Source: Paenibacillus sp. (GTDB lineage Bacteria; Bacillota; Bacilli; Paenibacillales; YIM-B00363). From it: a DNA stretch of 35,680 nucleotides. The stretch covers positions 1-35,680 of the forward strand of contig JAPSKX010000030.1 of assembly GCA_031181325.1 (NCBI GenBank), given 5' to 3'. The position numbers and the translations under genes are program-made. The notes under the pieces are model-generated. The model was not told the origin of the DNA. It was given only the letters and a program-made list of their open reading frames with translations, and did no database searches. Of the stretch, positions 7,816-14,890 are shown in pieces (the stretch's first letter is position 1; each line of letters opens with the position of its first letter).

Positions 7816-8157
7816 ATGCGCGTCGCAAGCTTCGTCATACATCAATCCCGTTGTTCCTCGATTAACGGCAAGGGCTTCGACTTCTTCGTCGCGAAGTCGG
7901 GAATCGTCATTCCCGGCGCGGAGACGACGGAACCCGGCCGCATCCACATCTGCCTCGAGGGCGACTTCGAACATGCCGACGGCTCGCTCGATCCGGAGAC
8001 GGAGGAGCAGTTCTTCGTCGCGGCCCGACTGATCGCAAGGCTCGCCGACGCGTTCGGCGTGCCGCCGGATGCGCTCCTCCCGCACGGGGAGGGCTGCCCG
8101 GGCGCGCGGTTCCCATGGGGGAAACTTGTGCTTTCCATATCGGATGGGTATCATTAG
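7816..8157 (+). CDS. Minimal N-acetylmuramoyl-L-alanine amidase-fold protein
   Basis: A 113-residue protein that reads as a shortened Amidase_2/PGRP domain. The core correspondences are FVIHQS (first zinc-ligand His, residue 9), GIVIPGAE, IHICLEGDFE (the ICLEGD strand common in this fold), EEQFFVAARLIARLADAFGV, and LLPHGEGCPGARFPW, giving His90 and Cys94 as the other two likely zinc ligands. Normal domains are about 130-150 residues with eight positions between the last His and Cys; here there are four. The usual catalytic Tyr/His region (GYHF) reads GFDFF. It could be a weak hydrolase or a peptidoglycan-binding relic. There is no signal peptide. GAAGGAGG precedes ATG 7816. Confidence 0.72.
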   Translation: MRVASFVIHQSRCSSINGKGFDFFVAKSGIVIPGAETTEPGRIHICLEGDFEHADGSLDPETEEQFFVAARLIARLADAFGVPPDALLPHGEGCPGARFPWGKLVLSISDGYH

Positions 8158-8177
8158 CTTTGAGGTGAAACCCATTC

Positions 8178-8930
8178 ATGGAACGATTGCAGAAAGTATT
8201 GGCCGCCGCCGGGATCGCTTCGCGCCGCAAGTGCGAGGAGATCATCTCGAAGGGACGGGTGACCGTGAACGGCAAGCCGGTCACGGAGCTCGGGGCGAAG
8301 GTCGATCCGACCAGCGACGTGATTGTCGTAGACGGCAAGAAAATCGCATTGCAGCAAAAAATATATTTGGCGTTCCACAAGCCCAAAGGCGTCATCTCCA
8401 GCGCGAAGGACCCGGAGGGGCGGCAGACGGTGATGGATTACATGCACGGCATCAAGGAGCGGGTGTATCCGGTCGGCAGGCTCGACTACGAAACCGAAGG
8501 GCTGATCCTGCTGACGAACGACGGCGAGTTCGCCAACCTGCTCATGCACCCGAAGTTTCACGTGCCCAAGACGTACATGGTGCACACCAAAGGAGTGCCG
8601 CACGGCGCTTTGTTGGACAAGCTTCGGACCGGCATCGAGCTGGAGGACGGCATGACCGCTCCGGCGGAGGTCGAGTACGCGGACGCCGATCCGGACGGGA
8701 AAGAAGCGATCGTGCAGATCACGATTACGGAGGGACGCAACAGGCAGGTGCGCCGCATGTTCGAGGCGATCCGCACGCCGGTCGTCCGACTGAAGCGAAC
8801 GCGGTTCGGCTCCGTGTTTCTCGGCGGGCTGCAGCGAGGAAAGTATAGGCATCTGACAAAAACGGAAGTCGCCGAGCTGCGGGAACTGGCCGCCGCGCAG
8901 ACGACACATAATGTTCAAAAAGGGGACTGA
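8178..8930 (+). CDS. rluB: 23S rRNA pseudouridine synthase RluB
   Basis: RluB isomerises a uridine near position 2605 of 23S rRNA (E. coli numbering) to pseudouridine. The 250-residue protein has an N-terminal S4 RNA-binding domain (MERLQKVLAAAGIASRRKCEEII through about residue 60) and an RsuA-family catalytic domain with the GRLDYETEGLILLTNDGE motif, whose Asp is the nucleophile (about residue 99). The GRNRQVRRMFEAI segment near residue 190 is also typical. GAGGTG precedes ATG 8178. The same gene follows spmB and precedes resA in B. subtilis. The stop codon lies inside the terminator at 8920-8949. Confidence 0.95.
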   Translation: MERLQKVLAAAGIASRRKCEEIISKGRVTVNGKPVTELGAKVDPTSDVIVVDGKKIALQQKIYLAFHKPKGVISSAKDPEGRQTVMDYMHGIKERVYPVGRLDYETEGLILLTNDGEFANLLMHPKFHVPKTYMVHTKGVPHGALLDKLRTGIELEDGMTAPAEVEYADADPDGKEAIVQITITEGRNRQVRRMFEAIRTPVVRLKRTRFGSVFLGGLQRGKYRHLTKTEVAELRELAAAQTTHNVQKGD

Positions 8931-8949
8931 ACGAAGTCCCCTTCCTTTC
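8920..8949 (+). terminator. Rho-independent terminator overlapping the rluB stop codon
   Basis: AAGGGGACT / AGTCCCCTT stem around GAACGA, followed by a pyrimidine stretch CCTTTCG. The TGA of rluB (8928-8930) starts in the 5' arm. A TATAAT (8952-8957) just beyond could be the -10 of resA, but I see no matching -35. Confidence 0.7.
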
Positions 8950-8977
8950 GTTATAATGGAGTGTAGGGTGAATCGCC

Positions 8978-9508
8978 ATGGGAAAACATAGAAGATGGAT
9001 ACAGCTTTCTATCTTCGCTTTCGTGCTGCTTATCGTCGGCTATACGGTCGCGGGCAGCTTGTTCGAAAGCGAGGAGCGGCCGCCGGAAGCCGGCGATCGC
9101 GTCGCGCCCTTCGCGTTGGAGTCGCTCGCCGGCGGAACGGTCGGCACCGGCGACTTCGCGGGTCGTCCGATCGTCGTGAACTTCTGGGGGACGTTCTGTC
9201 CGCCTTGCGTCGAAGAGACGCCGGCGCTGCAGCGCATGTACGAGAAATACGAGGAAGAAGGCGTCGTCATTCTCGGCGTCAACCTCGGCGAGAAGCCCGT
9301 CGTGCGCGTAGAGCAGTTCGTCGATCGATTCGGCGTGACGTATCCGGTGCTGCTGGATCCGGATTTGGACGTACGAGACCGGTACGGCGTTCGCCAGTAT
9401 CCGACGACGTTCTTCGTCGATGCGTCGGGGGTCGTTCGCGAGGTGAAGATCGGCGGCATGACCGAGGGGTATATGGAGGCAGCCATTCAGCGGCTGCTGC
9501 AACAATGA
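8978..9508 (+). CDS. resA: Thiol-disulfide oxidoreductase ResA
   Basis: ResA is a membrane-anchored, outward-facing thioredoxin-like protein that reduces the CXXCH cysteines of apocytochrome c before heme attachment. 176 residues with an N-terminal anchor (LSIFAFVLLIVGYTVAGSLF, about 10-29) and a TlpA-like domain. The active site is WGTFCPPCVEE with cysteines at 74 and 77; B. subtilis ResA has CEPC, so the second position differs, while the following Glu residues are kept. The cis-Pro loop is in RQYPTTFFVD. AGGGTG precedes ATG 8978. It heads the resABCDE cluster. Confidence 0.94.
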   Translation: MGKHRRWIQLSIFAFVLLIVGYTVAGSLFESEERPPEAGDRVAPFALESLAGGTVGTGDFAGRPIVVNFWGTFCPPCVEETPALQRMYEKYEEEGVVILGVNLGEKPVVRVEQFVDRFGVTYPVLLDPDLDVRDRYGVRQYPTTFFVDASGVVREVKIGGMTEGYMEAAIQRLLQQ

Positions 9509-9551
9509 CGGGCGGCGCTCGCAAAGCGCTTCCCGGGCGGGGGTGACGCGC

Positions 9552-11159
9552 GTGAACGAGACGCAGAAGCCGCTCGACATGCGCTATGACGGCGCGCCAA
9601 GACGTTCGCAGAAGGCGGACAAGCATTGGCTCGACCATGTGTGGAGCTTCTTCTCGTCGGTGAAGGTCGGGATGTGGCTGATCGTAGCGACGCTGGTCGG
9701 CGCGGCGATCGGTTCCGTGTATCCGCAGGAGGAATCGTTCTTGACGCCTCCGGGGATCGAATATTATACGGAACGATACGGCTGGACCGGAAGATGGTAT
9801 TACCTGTTGGGACTCAGCCATACCTATACGTCGTGGTGGTTCCAGTTGATCGTCATTATGCTCGGAACGTCGATCGTCATCGCTTCGCTCGATCGCGCGA
9901 TTCCGTTGTATAAGGCGCTAAAGAAACAAAAGCCCGACCGCTCGGTAGAGTTTCTCCGTCGACAGCTATTGACGTACGAGACGGACGTCCCGCCGGCGTC
10001 GGGCACCGACTCGCCCGAGACCGAGGCGAAGCGTCTCGCGGACGCGGCGGAGCGGGCGCTCGCGAAGCAGGGATTTCGGACGAGCCGGGCCGGGAATAGC
10101 GTGATGGGCGAGAAGAATCGGTGGTCTCGCTGGGGGCCGTACGTCAATCATTTGGGCTTGATCGTATTCCTGCTGATCGTCCTCGTGCGCACGCTGCCCG
10201 GCTTTACGCTGGAGGAATACGTCGACGTGCTCGAAGGCGACACCGTGCGCATCGCGGGAACGAATTATTACGTGAAGAACGAACGGTTTACCGTGGAGTT
10301 TTATGAAAACGACGAACTTCGCGGGCAGTTCCAAGAAGAAGAACGGCTTGTGCCGAAGCTGTTCCGCACCGAGGCGGTCATCTACGAATGCACGGATCGC
10401 TGCGGCACGTCCGACCCGGTGCTCGTCGAAGCGACGCGCGGGGATATTCGCGTCAATCATCCGCTTCAATATCGCGGATTGTCCGTCTACCAATTCGGTT
10501 ACGAGGCGACGCCGCAAATTCGGAGCGTCGACGTGTCGCTGATCGACAAGAAGACCGGCGAGGCGTACGGCGAATTCACCTTAAAGACGGTCGATCCGGA
10601 CCTCGCCTACGAAGCCGGGCCGTACAAGCTCCGGCTGCACAATTATTACCCCGAATTCGCGCTCGACGCGAACGGCGAACCGACGTCGGTGTCGGCCGAG
10701 CGCCCGAACGCTCCTGCCTATATCTTCATGATTACGGGACCGGGACTGCCCGAAGAAGGCGCGTCCTATTTATACTTCCCTAGGGAGATCGATAAGGAGC
10801 GGTTCCGCCAAGACGACATCAATGCGGCGGTCGGAACCGGAGAGATGTTCGACATTCGAGCGGGGGGCATGGAGGACGTCGAAATATCGACGTACACGAG
10901 CACCTTGACCGCTCGGAAAGACTTGACCGTGCCGTACTTGCTGGTCGGCGGCGCAATTTGCATGCTCGGTCTCGTAATGGGCTTTTACTGGCAACATCGC
11001 CGCATCTGGCTGCGCATCGACGGCAGTCGGCTGACGCTCGGCGCGCACACGAATAAAAATTGGCACGGCATGAAGCAGGAGACGGCGAAGCTGCTCGCGG
11101 CGCTCGAGCTCGATGCGGCCGGGCTTTCCGTTACATCGAAAGCGGGGGACCCAACTTGA
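9552..11159 (+). CDS. resB: Cytochrome c biogenesis protein ResB
   Basis: ResB (CcsB) forms with ResC the system II heme exporter and cytochrome c synthetase in the membrane. I prefer GTG 9552 (535 residues) because GGGGGTGA lies about six bases upstream; an in-frame GTG at 9543 falls within that site. Transmembrane segments are visible near residues 34-54 (VKVGMWLIVATLVGAAIGSVYP), 90-110, 195-212 and near the C-terminus (VPYLLVGGAICMLGLVMGFYW), with a large extracytoplasmic domain between the third and last. The end overlaps the TTG start of resC by four bases. Confidence 0.92.
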   Translation: MNETQKPLDMRYDGAPRRSQKADKHWLDHVWSFFSSVKVGMWLIVATLVGAAIGSVYPQEESFLTPPGIEYYTERYGWTGRWYYLLGLSHTYTSWWFQLIVIMLGTSIVIASLDRAIPLYKALKKQKPDRSVEFLRRQLLTYETDVPPASGTDSPETEAKRLADAAERALAKQGFRTSRAGNSVMGEKNRWSRWGPYVNHLGLIVFLLIVLVRTLPGFTLEEYVDVLEGDTVRIAGTNYYVKNERFTVEFYENDELRGQFQEEERLVPKLFRTEAVIYECTDRCGTSDPVLVEATRGDIRVNHPLQYRGLSVYQFGYEATPQIRSVDVSLIDKKTGEAYGEFTLKTVDPDLAYEAGPYKLRLHNYYPEFALDANGEPTSVSAERPNAPAYIFMITGPGLPEEGASYLYFPREIDKERFRQDDINAAVGTGEMFDIRAGGMEDVEISTYTSTLTARKDLTVPYLLVGGAICMLGLVMGFYWQHRRIWLRIDGSRLTLGAHTNKNWHGMKQETAKLLAALELDAAGLSVTSKAGDPT

Positions 11160-12403
11160 CTCTGTACGACATTAGCAATACGGCGCTCGTGATCGCCTTG
11201 TTTACGTATATCGCGGCGTTCGTGATGTTCACGATCAGCATCACCGGGCGGCGGTTCGGCGGCGCGGAGGCGGGCGCGGTCCGGGCGGCGGCGCGGGGAC
11301 GCCGCGCCTTCTTCGTCACCATGGCCGGTCTCGGCTTTCATTTGATCTTCTTCGTCTTGCGGTGGATCGCCAACCGGCATATCCCCGTCAGCAATTTATT
11401 CGAATTCATGACGTTCCTCGCGATGATGATCGTCGTCGCGTTCGCGATCATCTATCGGATATACGGCAAGCCGCTGCTCGGCGCGTTCGCGACGCCGGTC
11501 GCCTTCATCGTGCTCGCGTACGCGATGGTGTTCCCGTGGGAAGCGCAGCCGCTCATTCCGTCGCTTAACAGCGTCTGGCTGTACATTCACGTCACGTTGG
11601 CCGCGTCGGGCGAAGCGTTCTTCGCGGTCGCGTTCGCGGCGGGTCTGATGTATTTGCTCCGCGTCGTCGACTACCGCGCGGAAGGACGCCGCGCATGGCT
11701 TCAGAAGGCCGGCATCGAATTCACGCTGTTTTCCGTGCTCATCTTCGTCGGCTTTATCTTGGCGGCGTTCGCGTTCCGGGGGATGGGGTACGAGGCGACG
11801 TTCGTCGGACAAGAGACGGTGAGCGGTAAGACGTCCGAGGTGACGGTGGAATATACGATGCCTCCGATCGCGGCGCCGCACGGGTACGAGCTCGTCTCGA
11901 TGGACGCCTTCCTCGGGTCCGAACGGCCGCTGACGACGGCGCCGGAATGGATGAAGGGCGTGAACGCCGGGCGGAAGTTCAACACGGCGATCTGGTCCGT
12001 CCTGTTCGGCATCGCGCTGTACGCCATACTTCGCCTCGCCTTCCGCAAGCGCCTCGGAGAGGTCATTCAGCCGCGTCTCTCGGAGATCGATCCCGAGGAC
12101 TTGGACGAAATCACGTACCGCGCCGTCGCGATCGGCTTCCCGATCTTCACGCTCGGGGCGCTGATCTTCGCGATGATTTGGGCGCATATCGCCTGGAACC
12201 GGTTCTGGGGCTGGGATCCGAAGGAAGTCTGGGCGCTGGTGACTTGGTTGTTCTACAGCGTCTACTTGCACCTGCGGCTCGGACGGGGCTGGCAGGGACG
12301 GCCGTCCGCATGGCTGGCCGTCATCGGCTTCGTCGTCGTTATGTTTACGTTAATCGGCGTTAACCTGCTGATCGCCGGCCTGCACTCGTACGCGGGCGTG
12401 TAG
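11156..12403 (+). CDS. resC: Cytochrome c biogenesis protein ResC (CcsA family)
   Basis: ResC is the multi-spanning heme-handling subunit of the system II cytochrome c synthase. The signature WGWDPKEVWALVTWL (heme-binding WWD-type motif) is near residue 357, and the conserved ISNLFEFM-like segment is present as VSNLFEFMTFLAMMI. About eight hydrophobic segments are visible. I start it at TTG 11156, sharing bases with the resB stop (TTGA) and preceded by GCGGGGGAC; this gives 415 residues beginning at LYDISNTALVIALF. A longer in-frame reading from ATG 11060 would run deep into resB. The start is inferred, not certain. Confidence 0.9.
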   Translation: MTLYDISNTALVIALFTYIAAFVMFTISITGRRFGGAEAGAVRAAARGRRAFFVTMAGLGFHLIFFVLRWIANRHIPVSNLFEFMTFLAMMIVVAFAIIYRIYGKPLLGAFATPVAFIVLAYAMVFPWEAQPLIPSLNSVWLYIHVTLAASGEAFFAVAFAAGLMYLLRVVDYRAEGRRAWLQKAGIEFTLFSVLIFVGFILAAFAFRGMGYEATFVGQETVSGKTSEVTVEYTMPPIAAPHGYELVSMDAFLGSERPLTTAPEWMKGVNAGRKFNTAIWSVLFGIALYAILRLAFRKRLGEVIQPRLSEIDPEDLDEITYRAVAIGFPIFTLGALIFAMIWAHIAWNRFWGWDPKEVWALVTWLFYSVYLHLRLGRGWQGRPSAWLAVIGFVVVMFTLIGVNLLIAGLHSYAGV

Positions 12404-12455
12404 CCGGGAACAGGAACCATTTTCCCCCCATAGCGGGGTAAGGAGTTGAGCCTCC

Positions 12456-13172
12456 ATGAGCGATAGACAACATACGATTCTCGTCGTCGACGACGAGGAG
12501 CGCATTCGGCGGTTGCTGCGGATGTATCTCGAGAAGGAGCACTTCGTCATCGAGGAAGCGGAGGACGGCGAGACGGCGCTCAACATGGCGCTCGAGAAGG
12601 AATACGACTTGATTCTGCTCGACGTGATGCTGCCGGGCATCGACGGGGTGGAGGTGTGCTCCCGGCTGCGCGTGCAGAAGGCGACGCCCGTCATCATGCT
12701 GACGGCCAAGGGCGAAGAAGCGAATCGGGTGCAAGGGTTCGAGGTCGGCGCCGACGATTACGTCGTGAAGCCGTTCAGCCCGCGCGAGGTGATCTTCCGC
12801 GTGAAGGCGATTCTTCGGCGGTCCTCGACGACGGCCTTCCTCTCGAAGGAAGCGCCTTCGACCGGCACGATCGTGTTCCCGCACGTCATGATCGAGCACG
12901 ACGCGCATCGAGTAACGGCGGACGGACAAGAAGTGAGCCTTACGCCGAAAGAATACGAGCTGCTGCACTATTTGGCGGTGTCGCCGGATAAGGTGTTTTC
13001 CCGGGAGCAGCTGCTGAAGGACGTCTGGAACTACGAGTTCTTCGGCGATTTACGCACGGTGGATACGCATGTGAAGCGGCTGCGGGAGAAGCTGAATAAG
13101 GTGTCGCCCGATGCGGCGGCGATGATTACGACCGTGTGGGGCGTCGGCTACAAGCTCGAGGTGCCGCGGTAA
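12456..13172 (+). CDS. resD: Response regulator ResD (OmpR family)
   Basis: ResD is the DNA-binding regulator of aerobic and anaerobic respiration genes, phosphorylated by ResE. The receiver domain (about 1-120) shows VVDDEE, the phospho-acceptor Asp56 in LLDVMLPGIDG, the TA in IMLTAKG and the Lys in VVKPFSP. The winged-helix effector domain (about 138-236) has LTPKEYELLHYL, FSREQLLKDVW and VDTHVKRLREKL. 238 residues is normal. AAGGAG precedes ATG 12456. It is separated from resC by 52 bases, so it may have its own promoter as well as read-through, and is followed by resE after one base. Confidence 0.95.
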   Translation: MSDRQHTILVVDDEERIRRLLRMYLEKEHFVIEEAEDGETALNMALEKEYDLILLDVMLPGIDGVEVCSRLRVQKATPVIMLTAKGEEANRVQGFEVGADDYVVKPFSPREVIFRVKAILRRSSTTAFLSKEAPSTGTIVFPHVMIEHDAHRVTADGQEVSLTPKEYELLHYLAVSPDKVFSREQLLKDVWNYEFFGDLRTVDTHVKRLREKLNKVSPDAAAMITTVWGVGYKLEVPR

Positions 13173-13173
13173 C

Positions 13174-14646
13174 ATGAAGCAGCTGTGGCGAAACATCGTC
13201 ATCAAGTTGTGGGGCACTATCATCTTGCTCGTCGCCTTCGTGTTGTCGCTGCTCGGCGTCTTCCTGCTGCCGTATATCGATATGGAGTTCACCTCCAATT
13301 CGTATGAAGTGAAGCGGCTGTTCGTCATTATTTGCATTATCGGCTTTTCGTTAACGACGTTCTTCGCGTTCTTCCTGTCTTCGAAGATCACGCAGCCGCT
13401 GCTGCAATTGAAGCGCGCCGCGGACATGATTACGATGGGGGAGTACGACACGAAGGTCGTGATCCGCTCCAATGACGAAATCGGTCAGCTCGCGTCGGCA
13501 TTCAATCATATGGGCGGGAAGCTGGAAGGCACGATCCGGGACCTGAATTATGAGAAGGAGCACCTCGCAAGCATCCTCGGCTCCATGACGGACGCCGTCG
13601 TGACGTTCGAGGCGAACGGCACGATCATCTCCTCCAACCCGCATGGCGAGCGGCTGCTCGCGGCTTGGAAGGAGCTCATGGGCGGCGCGGAGGAGGAGGG
13701 GGACGACGCATCGGCATTGCTCGGCGACGGCCGCTCGCGCATTCCGGAGCCGCTCGAGGAGGTGTTCCGCTCCGTCGTCGCGGAGGTGAAAGAGGTGACG
13801 ACGAAGCTGCACGTCGGCAGCGGCGTCTGGTCCGTCGTCATGTCGCCGCTTTACACGTCCGGCACGCTTCGAGGCGCCGTCGCCGTCCTGCGCGATATCA
13901 CGGAGGAGGTGCGGCTCGAGAAGCTGCGCAAGGATTTCGTCGCGAATGTATCGCATGAGCTGCGAACGCCGCTTTCGATGCTGCAAGGCTACAGCGAAGC
14001 GCTGCTCGACGAGATCGCGTCGTCCCCGGACGAGCGGCGCGAACTGGCGCAAGTCATCCATGAAGAGTCGCTGCGCATGGGACGGCTCGTGCAAGATCTG
14101 CTCGACCTCGCTCGGCTGGAAGCCGGGCGGCTCGAGTTGAATGTAGCCGAGACGGATCTGACGCCGCTGCTGCACAGAGTGCATCGCAAATTCTCGACGC
14201 TCGCGCGCGACCGCGGGATCGCGGTCCTGTTGGAGACGGCGGAGAACGAATCGCTCGTGCTTGCCCGCGCGGATGAGGATCGGCTCGAGCAGGTGCTGAC
14301 GAACCTGCTCGACAATGCGATTCGGCATACGCCGTCCGGGAAGCGGATCGTCCTTCGCGCGGCGCGGATCGAAAGCGAAGGCGGACCGTCGGTGCGCATC
14401 GAGGTCGAGGATCAAGGCGACGGCATCCCGCCGGAAGACTTGCCCTACATCTTCGAACGATTCTATAAGGCGGACAAATCGCGCAAGCGGACGACCGGTA
14501 CGGGACTCGGTCTTGCGATCGTGAAAAACCTGGTCGACGCACACGAAGGCGCGATCAGCGCCCGCAGCCGAATCGGACACGGTACGACATTCGCCGTCAC
14601 CCTTCCCGTCGACCCGAAATCGGTTGTTGTTGAAAAAAGAAGATAA
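13174..14646 (+). CDS. resE: Sensor histidine kinase ResE, short N-terminal form
   Basis: Partner kinase of ResD. Layout: TM1 about residues 9-33, a short loop (about 34-48), TM2 about 49-70, HAMP about 71-125, PAS about 130-240, HisKA with the phospho-accepting His261 in FVANVSHELRTPLSMLQGYSEALLD, and HATPase_c with NLLDNAIRHT (N box), EVEDQGDGIP (G1) and GTGLGLAIVKNL (G2). At 490 residues it is about 100 shorter than B. subtilis ResE; the missing part is essentially the whole extracytoplasmic domain between the two membrane segments. It begins one base after the resD stop. A terminator follows at 14681. Confidence 0.93.
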   Translation: MKQLWRNIVIKLWGTIILLVAFVLSLLGVFLLPYIDMEFTSNSYEVKRLFVIICIIGFSLTTFFAFFLSSKITQPLLQLKRAADMITMGEYDTKVVIRSNDEIGQLASAFNHMGGKLEGTIRDLNYEKEHLASILGSMTDAVVTFEANGTIISSNPHGERLLAAWKELMGGAEEEGDDASALLGDGRSRIPEPLEEVFRSVVAEVKEVTTKLHVGSGVWSVVMSPLYTSGTLRGAVAVLRDITEEVRLEKLRKDFVANVSHELRTPLSMLQGYSEALLDEIASSPDERRELAQVIHEESLRMGRLVQDLLDLARLEAGRLELNVAETDLTPLLHRVHRKFSTLARDRGIAVLLETAENESLVLARADEDRLEQVLTNLLDNAIRHTPSGKRIVLRAARIESEGGPSVRIEVEDQGDGIPPEDLPYIFERFYKADKSRKRTTGTGLGLAIVKNLVDAHEGAISARSRIGHGTTFAVTLPVDPKSVVVEKRR

Positions 14647-14680
14647 TTCTTGTTGTTCGTGGAACACTTGTCGATGGAAG

Positions 14681-14721
14681 GAGCTGTCCCGGGATCGTCG
14701 TTGACGAGGGGCAGCTTTTTT
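14681..14721 (+). terminator. Rho-independent terminator of the res cluster
   Basis: AGCTGTCCC pairs with GGGGCAGCT (one G-T pair) around a short loop, followed by TTTTTT. It closes the resABCDE unit 35 bases after resE. Confidence 0.88.
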
Positions 14722-14793
14722 CATAACCTATATAGGACTCCAACCAACCTCCGAGCCGCAGCTTTATGCAGGCGCGATCGTCGCGGCCATGCG

Positions 14794-14807
14794 CGTAAGC
14801 GTTTACC
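14794..14807 (+). promoter_or_regulatory. Putative CcpA catabolite-response (cre) site upstream of the YesN-like gene
   Basis: CGTAAGCGTTTACC matches 12 of 14 positions of the cre consensus TGWAARCGYTWNCW. The core GTAAGCGTTTAC is nearly palindromic, as expected for a LacI/GalR-family operator such as CcpA. It lies about 85 bases before the regulator gene of a carbohydrate locus. It could also be the operator of another LacI-type repressor. Confidence 0.45.
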
Positions 14808-14824
14808 GTTTGGAGTCTCGCATA

Positions 14825-14858
14825 AAGCATCCCCGAATACCAGGGGATGCTTCTTTTT
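14825..14858 (+). terminator. Intrinsic terminator just upstream of the AraC-type regulator gene
   Basis: Perfect stem AAGCATCCCC / GGGGATGCTT with an eight-base loop and a following CTTTTT. It ends only 32 bases before the ATG at 14891, leaving little room for a promoter after it. It is oriented to stop rightward transcription, so it is either a second barrier after resE or an attenuator in the leader of the regulator gene. Confidence 0.85.
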
Positions 14859-14890
14859 CGAATACATTTCTGAACCGGCGGTGAACGAAG

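Noticed and set aside
6463..8175. A 570-codon minus-strand open frame across spmA, spmB and the amidase-like gene
   Set aside because: Spans three plus-strand genes and intergenic gaps with no motif; explained by antisense codon bias.
12424..12440. CCCC / GGGG hairpin before resD
   Set aside because: Only four base pairs; not supported as a regulatory structure.
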